Assembly: GCF_041435055.1 (NCBI RefSeq)
Contig: NZ_CP108002.1
Coordinates: forward strand, 62,001 to 126,000
DNA from: Streptomyces sp. NBC_00341
Lineage (GTDB): Bacteria; Actinomycetota; Actinomycetes; Streptomycetales; Streptomycetaceae
DNA: 64,000 nt
Direction of reading: 5' to 3'
Positions 50,538 through 58,168 of the stretch are shown one piece after another. The notes beneath the pieces were generated by a model. That model saw nothing but the letters and a program-made list of their open reading frames with translations, did no database searches and was not told where the DNA came from. The translations under genes were made by a program, and so were the position numbers. Numbering within the stretch: position 1 is the stretch's first letter; each line of letters starts with the position of its first letter.

Positions 50538-51241
50538 CACGTCACCCTTCCGCCTCGTCGTGTCCCGTCGTAGGTATGACGGGTGCGGACGCGAAAACTC
50601 ATCACCAGGGTCGGTCGGCATGACCGATCCAGTCACCGATCCACTGATGGATTCGGTGACGGAGCACGACGCGCGTTACGACAAGGGGGGCGGGTCCGCC
50701 GGAGCGGGCGCGGGTGCGCGATCGCCTGGCGCGTGCCGGGGTCGCCTGGTCTACGACGACGCGGCGGGCATGGCCGCACGGGCACGGCACGAGGTCCACC
50801 GAAAAGAGACGGGCTTGGTCGTGGAGCCGAGACCCGGCTCACCTGGGGAGATGCGCCCAAGGGGATTCGACCTACCCACGGCGGGGATGACGGTAGCGCA
50901 AGAGCCATCGCACGTGCGCCAGCAGTACCGCCTCCGGCGCACCCAGCGTGCTCACCCCGTACGACTAGGTTCACTGTCAAAGAGGCCGAAACGACTGAGT
51001 TCGCTGTCAAACGCCTCGATTGGATGACAAAGGACATTTGGTGTCCTTCGACAGTGAAGTTAGTCGTGTGCGGCGTGCTGGTCTGCGGCGACTGAGTTGG
51101 ACGTCAATGCGCGCCCGCCACACAGCACCTTCGCGACCGCGAGCGCGTTCGCAAGGGGTACGGCCGCAAAGCCGTCTCTTACGTGCTGCTGCCCGGGCAG
51201 CGCAGGACGCTGCCGGGGCCGGCCCTGGTGCTCCGTGAGGA
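50538..51241. other. 700-bp intergenic region between sigma and hydrolase genes (left)
   Basis: Holds the sigma promoter side and, at 50961-51107, a 20-bp motif array. A plus frame from ATG 50620 (TDPVTDPLMDSVTEHDARYD) is open but shows no family and becomes low-complexity. No further gene is supported. Confidence 0.5.
50961..51107. repeat. 20-bp motif array B (left)
   Basis: Copies of CGACTnnSTTnnnTGTCAAA: 50962-50981 (CGACTAGGTTCACTGTCAAA), 50992-51011 (CGACTGAGTTCGCTGTCAAA; 30 bp start to start), a shortened CGATTGGATGACAAA at 51017-51031, an inverted copy at 51047-51066, and CGACTGAGTTGGACGTCAAT at 51089-51108. No coding potential. Confidence 0.75.
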
Positions 51242-53467
51242 CTACGGTGTCGGGCGGTGCGGCACGATCGGGAGTTGCACGTAGCTGATGCGGTCCGGAC
51301 CGGTGTGCACGGTGTTGGTTGCGCCTGCGTGGTAGGCGGCGTCGTACTCGTGGGGGACACCGTGGGCGACTCCGTCGTAGGGCTGGATGTCGATGCGCAG
51401 GCGCTGGCCGGTCCGGATCAGTCCGGTGTTGGGGATGAGTTCGATTTCGACCGGGACCACCTCGCCGTCGCGAAGGGGTGCGTGGTCGTCTTTGAGGTGG
51501 GTGTGCTTGGGCGTGTATGGGGTGGTGCGGGCGGTGTCGAGCGTGCGGTGTGACGCCTTGAGCCATCCCTTGGTCATCGGGGCGATGCGGGCGGGGTAGT
51601 TCATGGTGGTGATGCCGAGGAAGTCGACTTCTCGGTCCTGTTCGTCGATGACGCGCACGGAGATGTAGATGTCCATGTCCTCGCTCGTGGAGGACACCCA
51701 GAGTTTGGCTTTGCCGTATCCGGCGATGACCGCGTCGTCGGCCATGGGCTCGCTGATGAAGGACATGCCGGTGGTACGGGGGTCTGCCGGCTCGACGTCG
51801 GCCGAGTAGGCTGCCTCCCGCTCAGCCGTTGGCTCCGAGGACGAGAGCCGCCTGAAGTCCGAGCGCGCGGAGTCTGCCGCCCAGTCCGACTCAGCCGCGT
51901 CGAAGTACCACTTGGTGTAGTTCGTCCTGGCGATCGGCCATTCGTTCTCCTCCTGGATGTAGGAGGCGCCGTTCCCGGTGCGGATCTCCAGGCGCACCGG
52001 CGGGGTGTCCATGATTCCGTTGTCGATGCCCTTGAGCCAGTGGTCGAAGAACGCCTTGTGCCGGGTGACGGTGTCTGCCGCGTAGGACTTCTGGAACCAG
52101 TCCTCCCAGAAGTCGAGCTTCTTGTGCGGGGTCGGTGTGGCGAGGTATGCCTCGCTGCTGCCGAGCTGGTGGAAGTGGGCGAGGTGGGTGGTGGCTGCTA
52201 CGGACCACAGGGGAACGGTGACCTCGCTCATGTCCGGGCTCATGAACATCTCCGCGCGCGGCCCGTAGATGAGGTCGGGGTCGGAGTCCTTGAAGGGGCT
52301 CTCCTTCATGATGCGGGTGAAGTCGGCGATGTCGGGTTCGCCGCAGATCGCGGGCACGAACCCGGCCTGCTTCCAGTTGGGGAAGAAGTGCTCGTTGTAG
52401 ATGCCGCCGTTGTAGGCGACCTCCTCGTACAGGTCGACGTCGGTGCCAATCGCGATCATCGCCTTGAGGTGTGCGGGCTGCAGGCTCGCGGCGGCGTGCT
52501 GACTGACGGCGAGATAGGACATGCCCCACAAGCCGACGGCCCCGTTCGACCAGGGCTGGACGCCGGCCCACTCGATGGCGTCGCGGAACGCTTCGGCTCC
52601 GGCCAGTCCCCACGGGGCCAGTTGACCGGGGCTCCGGCCTGCACCGGGCATGTCGACGCGGACGACCGCGTACCTGTCGGGTACCCACGTGGCCGTGTTG
52701 ACGGTCTCGTGGTTCTCGAACTGCTGGCCCTCCGCGTTGCCGAGGAAGTAGTCCTCTTCCATCTGCTCGTGCCGCTCCAGGTCGGCGTCACTGCAGACGG
52801 AGTGGTGGTGGAAGGCTTTTCCGTACGGGCCGCAGCTCACGATGACCGGGTGGTTTCCGGGCTCTGCCGGGCGGAAGACGTCGGCGAAGACGTGCGAGCC
52901 GTTCTGCAGAGGGATCTTGACGTCGCGGAAGCGGAGGATGCCCATCGCGTTGCGGCGCAGTTCGTTCCGCGCGTTCGCGGGAGTGCACAACTGGCGCGGC
53001 GTCGCGTCGGTGAAGACGCCGGCCCGGTCGAGGTCGGCGAGAAGCCCGGTGACGACGGGGTCCTCGGTGAATCCCTGGATCTTGTCGGCCTGGTGGACGC
53101 CGGCGAAGTTGGCGTCGTGGCGGAAGTCGATGGGCCGGTCGCCGATGATGTCGTGGGCCTCGGGTGCGATGTCGGTCCCGTTGTCGCGGATGCCGTTGCG
53201 GCCGAGGGAGAACACCAGGCGGGCGATGTTCGTGACGCCCGGGTCCTTCAGCTTGCTGAGGTCGCCGTCGACGCGGGCGACTATCTGTGCGAGATGCAGC
53301 CGGGGCGCTGCGGGGACGTTGCCGATCGCGGTGCCGCCGAGAAGGAACGCGACTCGCTCGCCTTCCTCGTAGTGGAACTCGCCGCGTTCGTTGGTGAGTC
53401 CGCGACGGGTGGGGGTCTCGTACTTCAGGCCGGCGATCGGCCCGGCCATGACGCCTGTGAGAGTCAT
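51242..53467 (-). CDS. CocE/NonD-family hydrolase with an extra N-terminal beta domain (left copy)
   Basis: 741 residues from ATG 53467 (AAGGAAGA upstream). Residues 1-~125 form a domain of the adhesin-type GLKYETPTRRGLTNERGEFH, YEEGERVAFLLGGTAIGNV pattern. Residues ~190-560 are the X-Pro dipeptidyl-peptidase/CocE alpha-beta hydrolase with nucleophile Ser317 in GLWGMSYLAVSQ and the late helix FFDHWLKGIDNG. Residues ~560-741 are the jelly-roll C-terminal domain (AKLWVSSTSEDMDIYISVRV, TGQRLRIDIQPYD). No signal peptide. It cleaves an ester or amide of unknown identity. It is in an operon with the second hydrolase. Mirror copy at 60065-62290. Confidence 0.9.
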   Translation of the reverse strand: MTLTGVMAGPIAGLKYETPTRRGLTNERGEFHYEEGERVAFLLGGTAIGNVPAAPRLHLAQIVARVDGDLSKLKDPGVTNIARLVFSLGRNGIRDNGTDIAPEAHDIIGDRPIDFRHDANFAGVHQADKIQGFTEDPVVTGLLADLDRAGVFTDATPRQLCTPANARNELRRNAMGILRFRDVKIPLQNGSHVFADVFRPAEPGNHPVIVSCGPYGKAFHHHSVCSDADLERHEQMEEDYFLGNAEGQQFENHETVNTATWVPDRYAVVRVDMPGAGRSPGQLAPWGLAGAEAFRDAIEWAGVQPWSNGAVGLWGMSYLAVSQHAAASLQPAHLKAMIAIGTDVDLYEEVAYNGGIYNEHFFPNWKQAGFVPAICGEPDIADFTRIMKESPFKDSDPDLIYGPRAEMFMSPDMSEVTVPLWSVAATTHLAHFHQLGSSEAYLATPTPHKKLDFWEDWFQKSYAADTVTRHKAFFDHWLKGIDNGIMDTPPVRLEIRTGNGASYIQEENEWPIARTNYTKWYFDAAESDWAADSARSDFRRLSSSEPTAEREAAYSADVEPADPRTTGMSFISEPMADDAVIAGYGKAKLWVSSTSEDMDIYISVRVIDEQDREVDFLGITTMNYPARIAPMTKGWLKASHRTLDTARTTPYTPKHTHLKDDHAPLRDGEVVPVEIELIPNTGLIRTGQRLRIDIQPYDGVAHGVPHEYDAAYHAGATNTVHTGPDRISYVQLPIVPHRPTP

Positions 53468-53623
53468 CGTTTTCTGTCTTCCTTGCCTTGAGTCATCGGT
53501 GGCCGCAAATGCGAAGCCGGTCGCGCAGAGCGCGCCGGAGGGCAGAGGCTGCACGCGGGCGTTCGCGATGGGATGGGAAACCGCCGGTCCGGCCGGCAGT
53601 GCCGCGACCGGAACGGCGGACTG

Positions 53624-55363
53624 TCATGCGGTCTTGAGCGGGAGCTGCAGGTAGGAGGTGCGGGCCCCGCCGGTGTGCACGAGGTGGATTCCCGTGTTCT
53701 GCGGCTCGTGGAACGGGACGCCGGGCATGATCGCGCCGAGCAGGTTATGTGCGCTGATCACCAGGCGCAGCTGCTCGCCGGGGTGGAGCACCAGACCGAC
53801 GGGGGAGAGATCGATCTGGATCTCCGCTACGTCGCCGACTGCGAGCTTCTCGACCCGGTCGAAGGTGTGCGCGGGGATCTCGTCGGTGCTGAGGTCGCCG
53901 TCGAGGTGGCGGGTGGACACGCGCAGGCGCCCGTTGGAGCCCTTGTAGCGCAGCACCGAGGCGCTCCGATCGGTGACGTCCTGCAGGAAGGCGCTCCGGT
54001 GGGGGACGGTGAACTGCTGCAGCGCTGTCCCGTTGGCGTCGAGCTTCTGCACAAGGACGAACAGGTCCATGTCGTCCGTGCCCTCTGCCTCCACCCACAG
54101 GTGGGCTTTGGGGTAACCGACGAGTTCCGTTTCCTCGTCGAACCCGGCGAGGAAGGAGACACAGCCCGGGAGTGCCTGGGCCGGGTACCGCACGCTGCCC
54201 GCGGAGCCCGGGGCTTCCCTCCGCAGCGTGCGTGAGGAGGCGTCCAGGTAGAACCTCGTGTTCTCCACACCGGCGGGCGGGAAGGTGTCTGCGGGCTGTT
54301 CGACCCGGTCGGTGCCATGGAGGTCGAGCGTGGCGTAGCGCACCCGGGGAGTCTCCTCCCACCCGTTGTCCTCGCCCTTGAGGTAGTGGTCGAAGAACCG
54401 GCACAGGTCCTCACGGTGCGCCTCGTCGTAGTAGTCCGGCCACTCCTGGGTGCTGTGAATGCGCAGCCACTTCTCCTGCGAGGCGATGCGCCGCCAGGCC
54501 CGGAAGGTGCCTTGCGTGTGCAGGGTGTTGGTGTAGCTCGCGACGACGTACGCCGGGACGGTGATCCTGTCGAAGCGGGGGACCTTCTCCTCCCACACCG
54601 CGTCGAAGAGAGGGCGCTGCTCGGCTTCGGCGGCGACGTCTTCTCGGCGGCCGGCGCCGGCGAAGTTGCGCTGCAGTTGCTTCGTGAATCCGAGGTCGGG
54701 CATGCCGCCGCGCAGGACGAGATCCCGGTAGACGTCGCTGATTCCTTCCCACGGGTTGATCGCGGCGAGGTGCGGCGGCTGCTCCGCCGCGGTGAACCAC
54801 TGCGACACCGCGAGGTAGGACGTGCCGCTCATGCCGACCTTGCCGTTGCACCACTCCTGGTCGGCGAGCCACTCGATGAGGTCGTGGCAGTCACGGCCCT
54901 CCTGCCGGTCCCACAGGTAGCTGTCACCACCGGAGTTCGCGATACCGCGGGGGTCGGGATTGCAGATCGCATACCCGTTCGCGCACCAGAACGCGGGGTC
55001 CGGTCCCTCGAACTTGCCCAGACCGGACAAGGCGCTGTTGTCCACGCCGATCATGTCGAAGAGCGAGGTAGTGGTGGGGGCTGTGCCCCCGCTCTTGCCG
55101 TACGGGCTCCACGCCACGATGACGGGTACCCGCTCGCTGCCCGCCGGGCGGAAGACGTCGGTGTAGATCGTGACGCCGTCGCGCAGGGTCACGGCGACGT
55201 CCTTCTCGAACACGATCTCGGCCGACAGCGGCAGGAATTCCGGCGCGACCTGAAACCGGGCGGGCAGAGTGCGGATGCCGGGCTCGAAGGGACTCAGCAC
55301 GCCCCGGGCAGGCCCGGTCTCATAGGGGTACGACGGCACGAAGACCTTCTCGTCATCGCTCAC
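53624..55363 (-). CDS. CocE/NonD-family hydrolase (left copy)
   Basis: 579 residues from GTG 55363 (AGGAG 7 bp upstream; an in-frame ATG at 55399 is less likely). N-terminal CocE part: DVAVTLRDGVTIYTDVFRPA, VPVIVAWSPYGKSGG, PRGIANSGGDSYLWDRQEGR, nucleophile Ser182 in MSGTSYLAVSQ, helix CRFFDHYLKGEDNGWEETPR. The C-terminal jelly-roll includes PKAHLWVEAEGTDDMDLFVL and HPGEQLRLVISAHN. It is the first gene of the operon, divergent from a TetR regulator. The family includes cocaine esterase and glutaryl-7-ACA acylases. Mirror copy at 58169-59908. Confidence 0.92.
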   Translation of the reverse strand: MSDDEKVFVPSYPYETGPARGVLSPFEPGIRTLPARFQVAPEFLPLSAEIVFEKDVAVTLRDGVTIYTDVFRPAGSERVPVIVAWSPYGKSGGTAPTTTSLFDMIGVDNSALSGLGKFEGPDPAFWCANGYAICNPDPRGIANSGGDSYLWDRQEGRDCHDLIEWLADQEWCNGKVGMSGTSYLAVSQWFTAAEQPPHLAAINPWEGISDVYRDLVLRGGMPDLGFTKQLQRNFAGAGRREDVAAEAEQRPLFDAVWEEKVPRFDRITVPAYVVASYTNTLHTQGTFRAWRRIASQEKWLRIHSTQEWPDYYDEAHREDLCRFFDHYLKGEDNGWEETPRVRYATLDLHGTDRVEQPADTFPPAGVENTRFYLDASSRTLRREAPGSAGSVRYPAQALPGCVSFLAGFDEETELVGYPKAHLWVEAEGTDDMDLFVLVQKLDANGTALQQFTVPHRSAFLQDVTDRSASVLRYKGSNGRLRVSTRHLDGDLSTDEIPAHTFDRVEKLAVGDVAEIQIDLSPVGLVLHPGEQLRLVISAHNLLGAIMPGVPFHEPQNTGIHLVHTGGARTSYLQLPLKTA

Positions 55364-55455
55364 GACGGGGCTCCTCTCACCGACACGTAGTCGGCTCACT
55401 TCAGACGGCCGGGTCGGATGATCCGCCGCTGGCGAGCGTAGAGCTGCGATCCAAT

Positions 55456-55477
55456 TATATCAACTAGCGTTGATATA
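55456..55477. promoter_or_regulatory. TetR operator between hydrolase operon and regulator (left copy)
   Basis: TATATCAAC (55456-55464), spacer TAGC, GTTGATATA (55469-55477): 9-bp perfect arms in a strikingly A/T-rich island, 26 bp before the TetR ATG. Confidence 0.78.
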
Positions 55478-55502
55478 TGACGGAGGCCGCTAGAGTGATC
55501 AC

Positions 55503-56141
55503 ATGTCCGAAAAACCCACAGCGTCGGCGCCCCGGCCACCACGCGGACGCCGGCCGGGGCAGAACACCACCCGGCAGGCGGTCCTCGACGCCGCGCGAGC
55601 CCGCTTCGCCGCAGACGGCTTCAACGCCACGACCATCCGCAAGATCGCTGCGGACGCCGGCGTCGACGCCGCGCTGGTGATGCGGTACTTCCGGTCCAAG
55701 GACGAACTCTTCGCCGCGGTGATGTCCATCTCGCCCGACGCCCTTGCCCGCCTCGCCGGCGCATTCGAGGGCCCCGAGCACTCGCTGGGCGAACGGGTCG
55801 CCCGGGCCCACCTGGGTGTGTGGGAGAGCGAGCCCAAGGATGCGGATGCTCTGCTCGCGATGCTCCGCGGAGCGATCGCGAACGAGCAGGCGACCGCGCA
55901 ACTCCGGGAATTCATCGAGTCGCGCCTGACGGAGGACGTCCACCGGCGCGTGCCCGGTGACGATCACGACACCGCGGTCCGGGTGGCTCTGGCCGCGTCC
56001 ATGCTGATCGGCATCCTCGTCGGACGCCGGGTGGTACAGGTGCCCCTGCTCACCGGCGAAGACGCGGAGTCAATCGTCCAGCGGGTTGGGCCCGCGCTGC
56101 AGGAACTTCTCGTGCCGCGGCCCGCACCGGACTCAGCCTGA
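55503..56141 (+). CDS. TetR family regulator of the hydrolase operon (left copy)
   Basis: 212 residues. HTH: TRQAVLDAARARFAADGFNA, TTIRKIAADAGVDAALVMRY, FRSKDELFAAVM. The C-terminal TetR_C_17-like helical domain ends VQRVGPALQELLVPRPAPDS. It is divergent from the two-hydrolase operon over a 22-bp operator, so it probably represses both directions until a substrate or product binds. Mirror copy at 57391-58029. Confidence 0.93.
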   Translation: MSEKPTASAPRPPRGRRPGQNTTRQAVLDAARARFAADGFNATTIRKIAADAGVDAALVMRYFRSKDELFAAVMSISPDALARLAGAFEGPEHSLGERVARAHLGVWESEPKDADALLAMLRGAIANEQATAQLREFIESRLTEDVHRRVPGDDHDTAVRVALAASMLIGILVGRRVVQVPLLTGEDAESIVQRVGPALQELLVPRPAPDSA

Positions 56142-56280
56142 AATCAAGCCCGGTGCAACCTCCAGCCCGCCCGCCGACAAAGCGTGGTGCGAGGTGCCGA
56201 AAATCAAGGTGCCCCTGGGCGGTCGTGACCGCTTCGCCGACTCCGGCCGCGAACATCAGCGCCTCATTGGTCAACCCGCA

Positions 56281-56350
56281 CGACTCGGTTGCCTGTCAAA
56301 GAAGCTGATACGACTGGGTTCGATGTCAAACGCCTCGATTGAATGTCAGA
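56281..56350. repeat. 20-bp motif array C (left)
   Basis: CGACTCGGTTGCCTGTCAAA (56281-56300), CGACTGGGTTCGATGTCAAA (56311-56330; again 30 bp apart), and a shortened CGATTGAATGTCAGA (56336-56350). Its right flank (GAGGAAATTTGGGTG) resembles that of array B. The DNA from 56142 to here contains no supported gene. Confidence 0.75.
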
Positions 56351-56462
56351 GGAAATTTGGGTGTGGGGTTTGGTTTTGGTGCAGGTGGTGCCGATTGCCA
56401 ATTGCTACACAATGATCCATGTTGATGCACGTCGACTTTGGGGCGTCCCGGGAGTGTGGTCC

Positions 56463-56751
56463 TGTTCCGCCAAAGGAACATGCTGCATCAGTTGATGCAG
56501 AGGGGTGGCAGGGATGGGGGAGACTGGTTCCAGAGTTCATCCGGACCACGAAGTGACGCGCCCTCACACCAGGCCTGGTACACCCCACGGCCCCGTGCTG
56601 GGCCCTGCTCGCCGCCAGGGCCACCAGGCAGGGCCCAGCGCACTCTCGCCACCTGCAGGCCGCAGGAGTGGTGGCCCCGCATCCCAGTCTCCACAAAGGC
56701 CAGGACGATGATGCGCCGTCACCCTTCCCGTAGCCAGCCCGGCGGAGCCGG
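56463..56751. repeat. Telomere-like hairpin cluster (left arm)
   Basis: At least seven inverted repeats in 290 bp: TGTTCC/GGAACA (56463-56480), CTGCATCA-gt-TGATGCAG (56483-56500), ACCAGGCCTGGT (56568-56579), CACGG-cc-CCGTG (56586-56597), 12-bp arms GCTGGGCCCTGC/GCAGGGCCCAGC (56597-56608, 56628-56639), CCTGC-aggcc-GCAGG (56652-56666) and CCGGC-gga-GCCGG (56739-56751). Such crowding of short-loop hairpins is typical of Streptomyces replicon ends. The sequence does not match the canonical CCCGCGGAGCGGG-type end I know. Confidence 0.65.
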
Positions 56752-56780
56752 TAGGGCGGCCGCTGGCAGCGGACGCCCTA
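56752..56780. repeat. Central hairpin of the giant palindrome
   Basis: TAGGGCG (56752-56758) pairs with CGCCCTA (56774-56780) and CCGCT (56760-56764) with AGCGG (56768-56772), around a 3-nt loop GGC (56765-56767). In between, G56759 opposes A56773, a single G.A mismatch. The loop and mismatch are the only arm asymmetry found. Confidence 0.85.
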
Positions 56781-57069
56781 CCGGCTCCGCCGGGCTGGCT
56801 ACGGGAAGGGTGACGGCGCATCATCGTCCTGGCCTTTGTGGAGACTGGGATGCGGGGCCACCACTCCTGCGGCCTGCAGGTGGCGAGAGTGCGCTGGGCC
56901 CTGCCTGGTGGCCCTGGCGGCGAGCAGGGCCCAGCACGGGGCCGTGGGGTGTACCAGGCCTGGTGTGAGGGCGCGTCACTTCGTGGTCCGGATGAACTCT
57001 GGAACCAGTCTCCCCCATCCCTGCCACCCCTCTGCATCAACTGATGCAGCATGTTCCTTTGGCGGAACA
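56781..57069. repeat. Telomere-like hairpin cluster (right arm)
   Basis: Exact mirror of 56463-56751 with the same seven hairpins in reverse order. Confidence 0.65.
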
Positions 57070-57181
57070 GGACCACACTCCCGGGACGCCCCAAAGTCGA
57101 CGTGCATCAACATGGATCATTGTGTAGCAATTGGCAATCGGCACCACCTGCACCAAAACCAAACCCCACACCCAAATTTCC

Positions 57182-57251
57182 TCTGACATTCAATCGAGGC
57201 GTTTGACATCGAACCCAGTCGTATCAGCTTCTTTGACAGGCAACCGAGTCG
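57182..57251. repeat. 20-bp motif array C (right, mirrored)
   Basis: Reverse complement of 56281-56350; copies at 57232-57251 and 57202-57221 plus the shortened one at 57182-57196. Confidence 0.75.
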
Positions 57252-57390
57252 TGCGGGTTGACCAATGAGGCGCTGATGTTCGCGGCCGGAGTCGGCGAAG
57301 CGGTCACGACCGCCCAGGGGCACCTTGATTTTCGGCACCTCGCACCACGCTTTGTCGGCGGGCGGGCTGGAGGTTGCACCGGGCTTGATT

Positions 57391-58029
57391 TCAGGCTGAG
57401 TCCGGTGCGGGCCGCGGCACGAGAAGTTCCTGCAGCGCGGGCCCAACCCGCTGGACGATTGACTCCGCGTCTTCGCCGGTGAGCAGGGGCACCTGTACCA
57501 CCCGGCGTCCGACGAGGATGCCGATCAGCATGGACGCGGCCAGAGCCACCCGGACCGCGGTGTCGTGATCGTCACCGGGCACGCGCCGGTGGACGTCCTC
57601 CGTCAGGCGCGACTCGATGAATTCCCGGAGTTGCGCGGTCGCCTGCTCGTTCGCGATCGCTCCGCGGAGCATCGCGAGCAGAGCATCCGCATCCTTGGGC
57701 TCGCTCTCCCACACACCCAGGTGGGCCCGGGCGACCCGTTCGCCCAGCGAGTGCTCGGGGCCCTCGAATGCGCCGGCGAGGCGGGCAAGGGCGTCGGGCG
57801 AGATGGACATCACCGCGGCGAAGAGTTCGTCCTTGGACCGGAAGTACCGCATCACCAGCGCGGCGTCGACGCCGGCGTCCGCAGCGATCTTGCGGATGGT
57901 CGTGGCGTTGAAGCCGTCTGCGGCGAAGCGGGCTCGCGCGGCGTCGAGGACCGCCTGCCGGGTGGTGTTCTGCCCCGGCCGGCGTCCGCGTGGTGGCCGG
58001 GGCGCCGACGCTGTGGGTTTTTCGGACAT
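57391..58029 (-). CDS. TetR family regulator (right copy)
   Basis: 212 residues, identical to the product of 55503-56141, in mirror orientation. It has a TetR HTH (TTIRKIAADAGVDAALVMRY) and helical ligand domain, and is divergent from the right-hand hydrolase operon. If the inverted repeat is real in the cell, the repressor and its targets are both doubled. Confidence 0.92.
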   Translation of the reverse strand: MSEKPTASAPRPPRGRRPGQNTTRQAVLDAARARFAADGFNATTIRKIAADAGVDAALVMRYFRSKDELFAAVMSISPDALARLAGAFEGPEHSLGERVARAHLGVWESEPKDADALLAMLRGAIANEQATAQLREFIESRLTEDVHRRVPGDDHDTAVRVALAASMLIGILVGRRVVQVPLLTGEDAESIVQRVGPALQELLVPRPAPDSA

Positions 58030-58054
58030 GTGATCACTCTAGCGGCCTCCGTCA

Positions 58055-58076
58055 TATATCAACGCTAGTTGATATA
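58055..58076. promoter_or_regulatory. TetR operator (right copy)
   Basis: Mirror of 55456-55477: TATATCAAC, spacer GCTA, GTTGATATA, between the TetR gene and the hydrolase operon. Confidence 0.78.
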
Positions 58077-58168
58077 ATTGGATCGCAGCTCTACGCTCGC
58101 CAGCGGCGGATCATCCGACCCGGCCGTCTGAAGTGAGCCGACTACGTGTCGGTGAGAGGAGCCCCGTC

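Noticed and set aside
50961..51066. Tandem promoters, because each 20-bp motif contains TTGACA on one strand
   Set aside because: No matching -10 element at 16-18 bp and no gene positioned downstream of most copies.
50961..51107. CRISPR-like array (30-bp periodicity)
   Set aside because: Only two full direct copies plus shortened and inverted ones, 10-bp spacers, no cas genes; the copies also vary in sequence.
56050..56274. 74-codon minus-strand ORF overlapping the TetR 3' end
   Set aside because: Half of it is the shadow of the TetR gene; the rest has no recognisable homology.
56438..57094. Open frames spanning the palindrome centre (176 codons on each strand)
   Set aside because: They are mirror images created by the inverted repeat in GC-rich hairpin DNA, with no domain or ribosome binding site; they differ only at the central mismatch.
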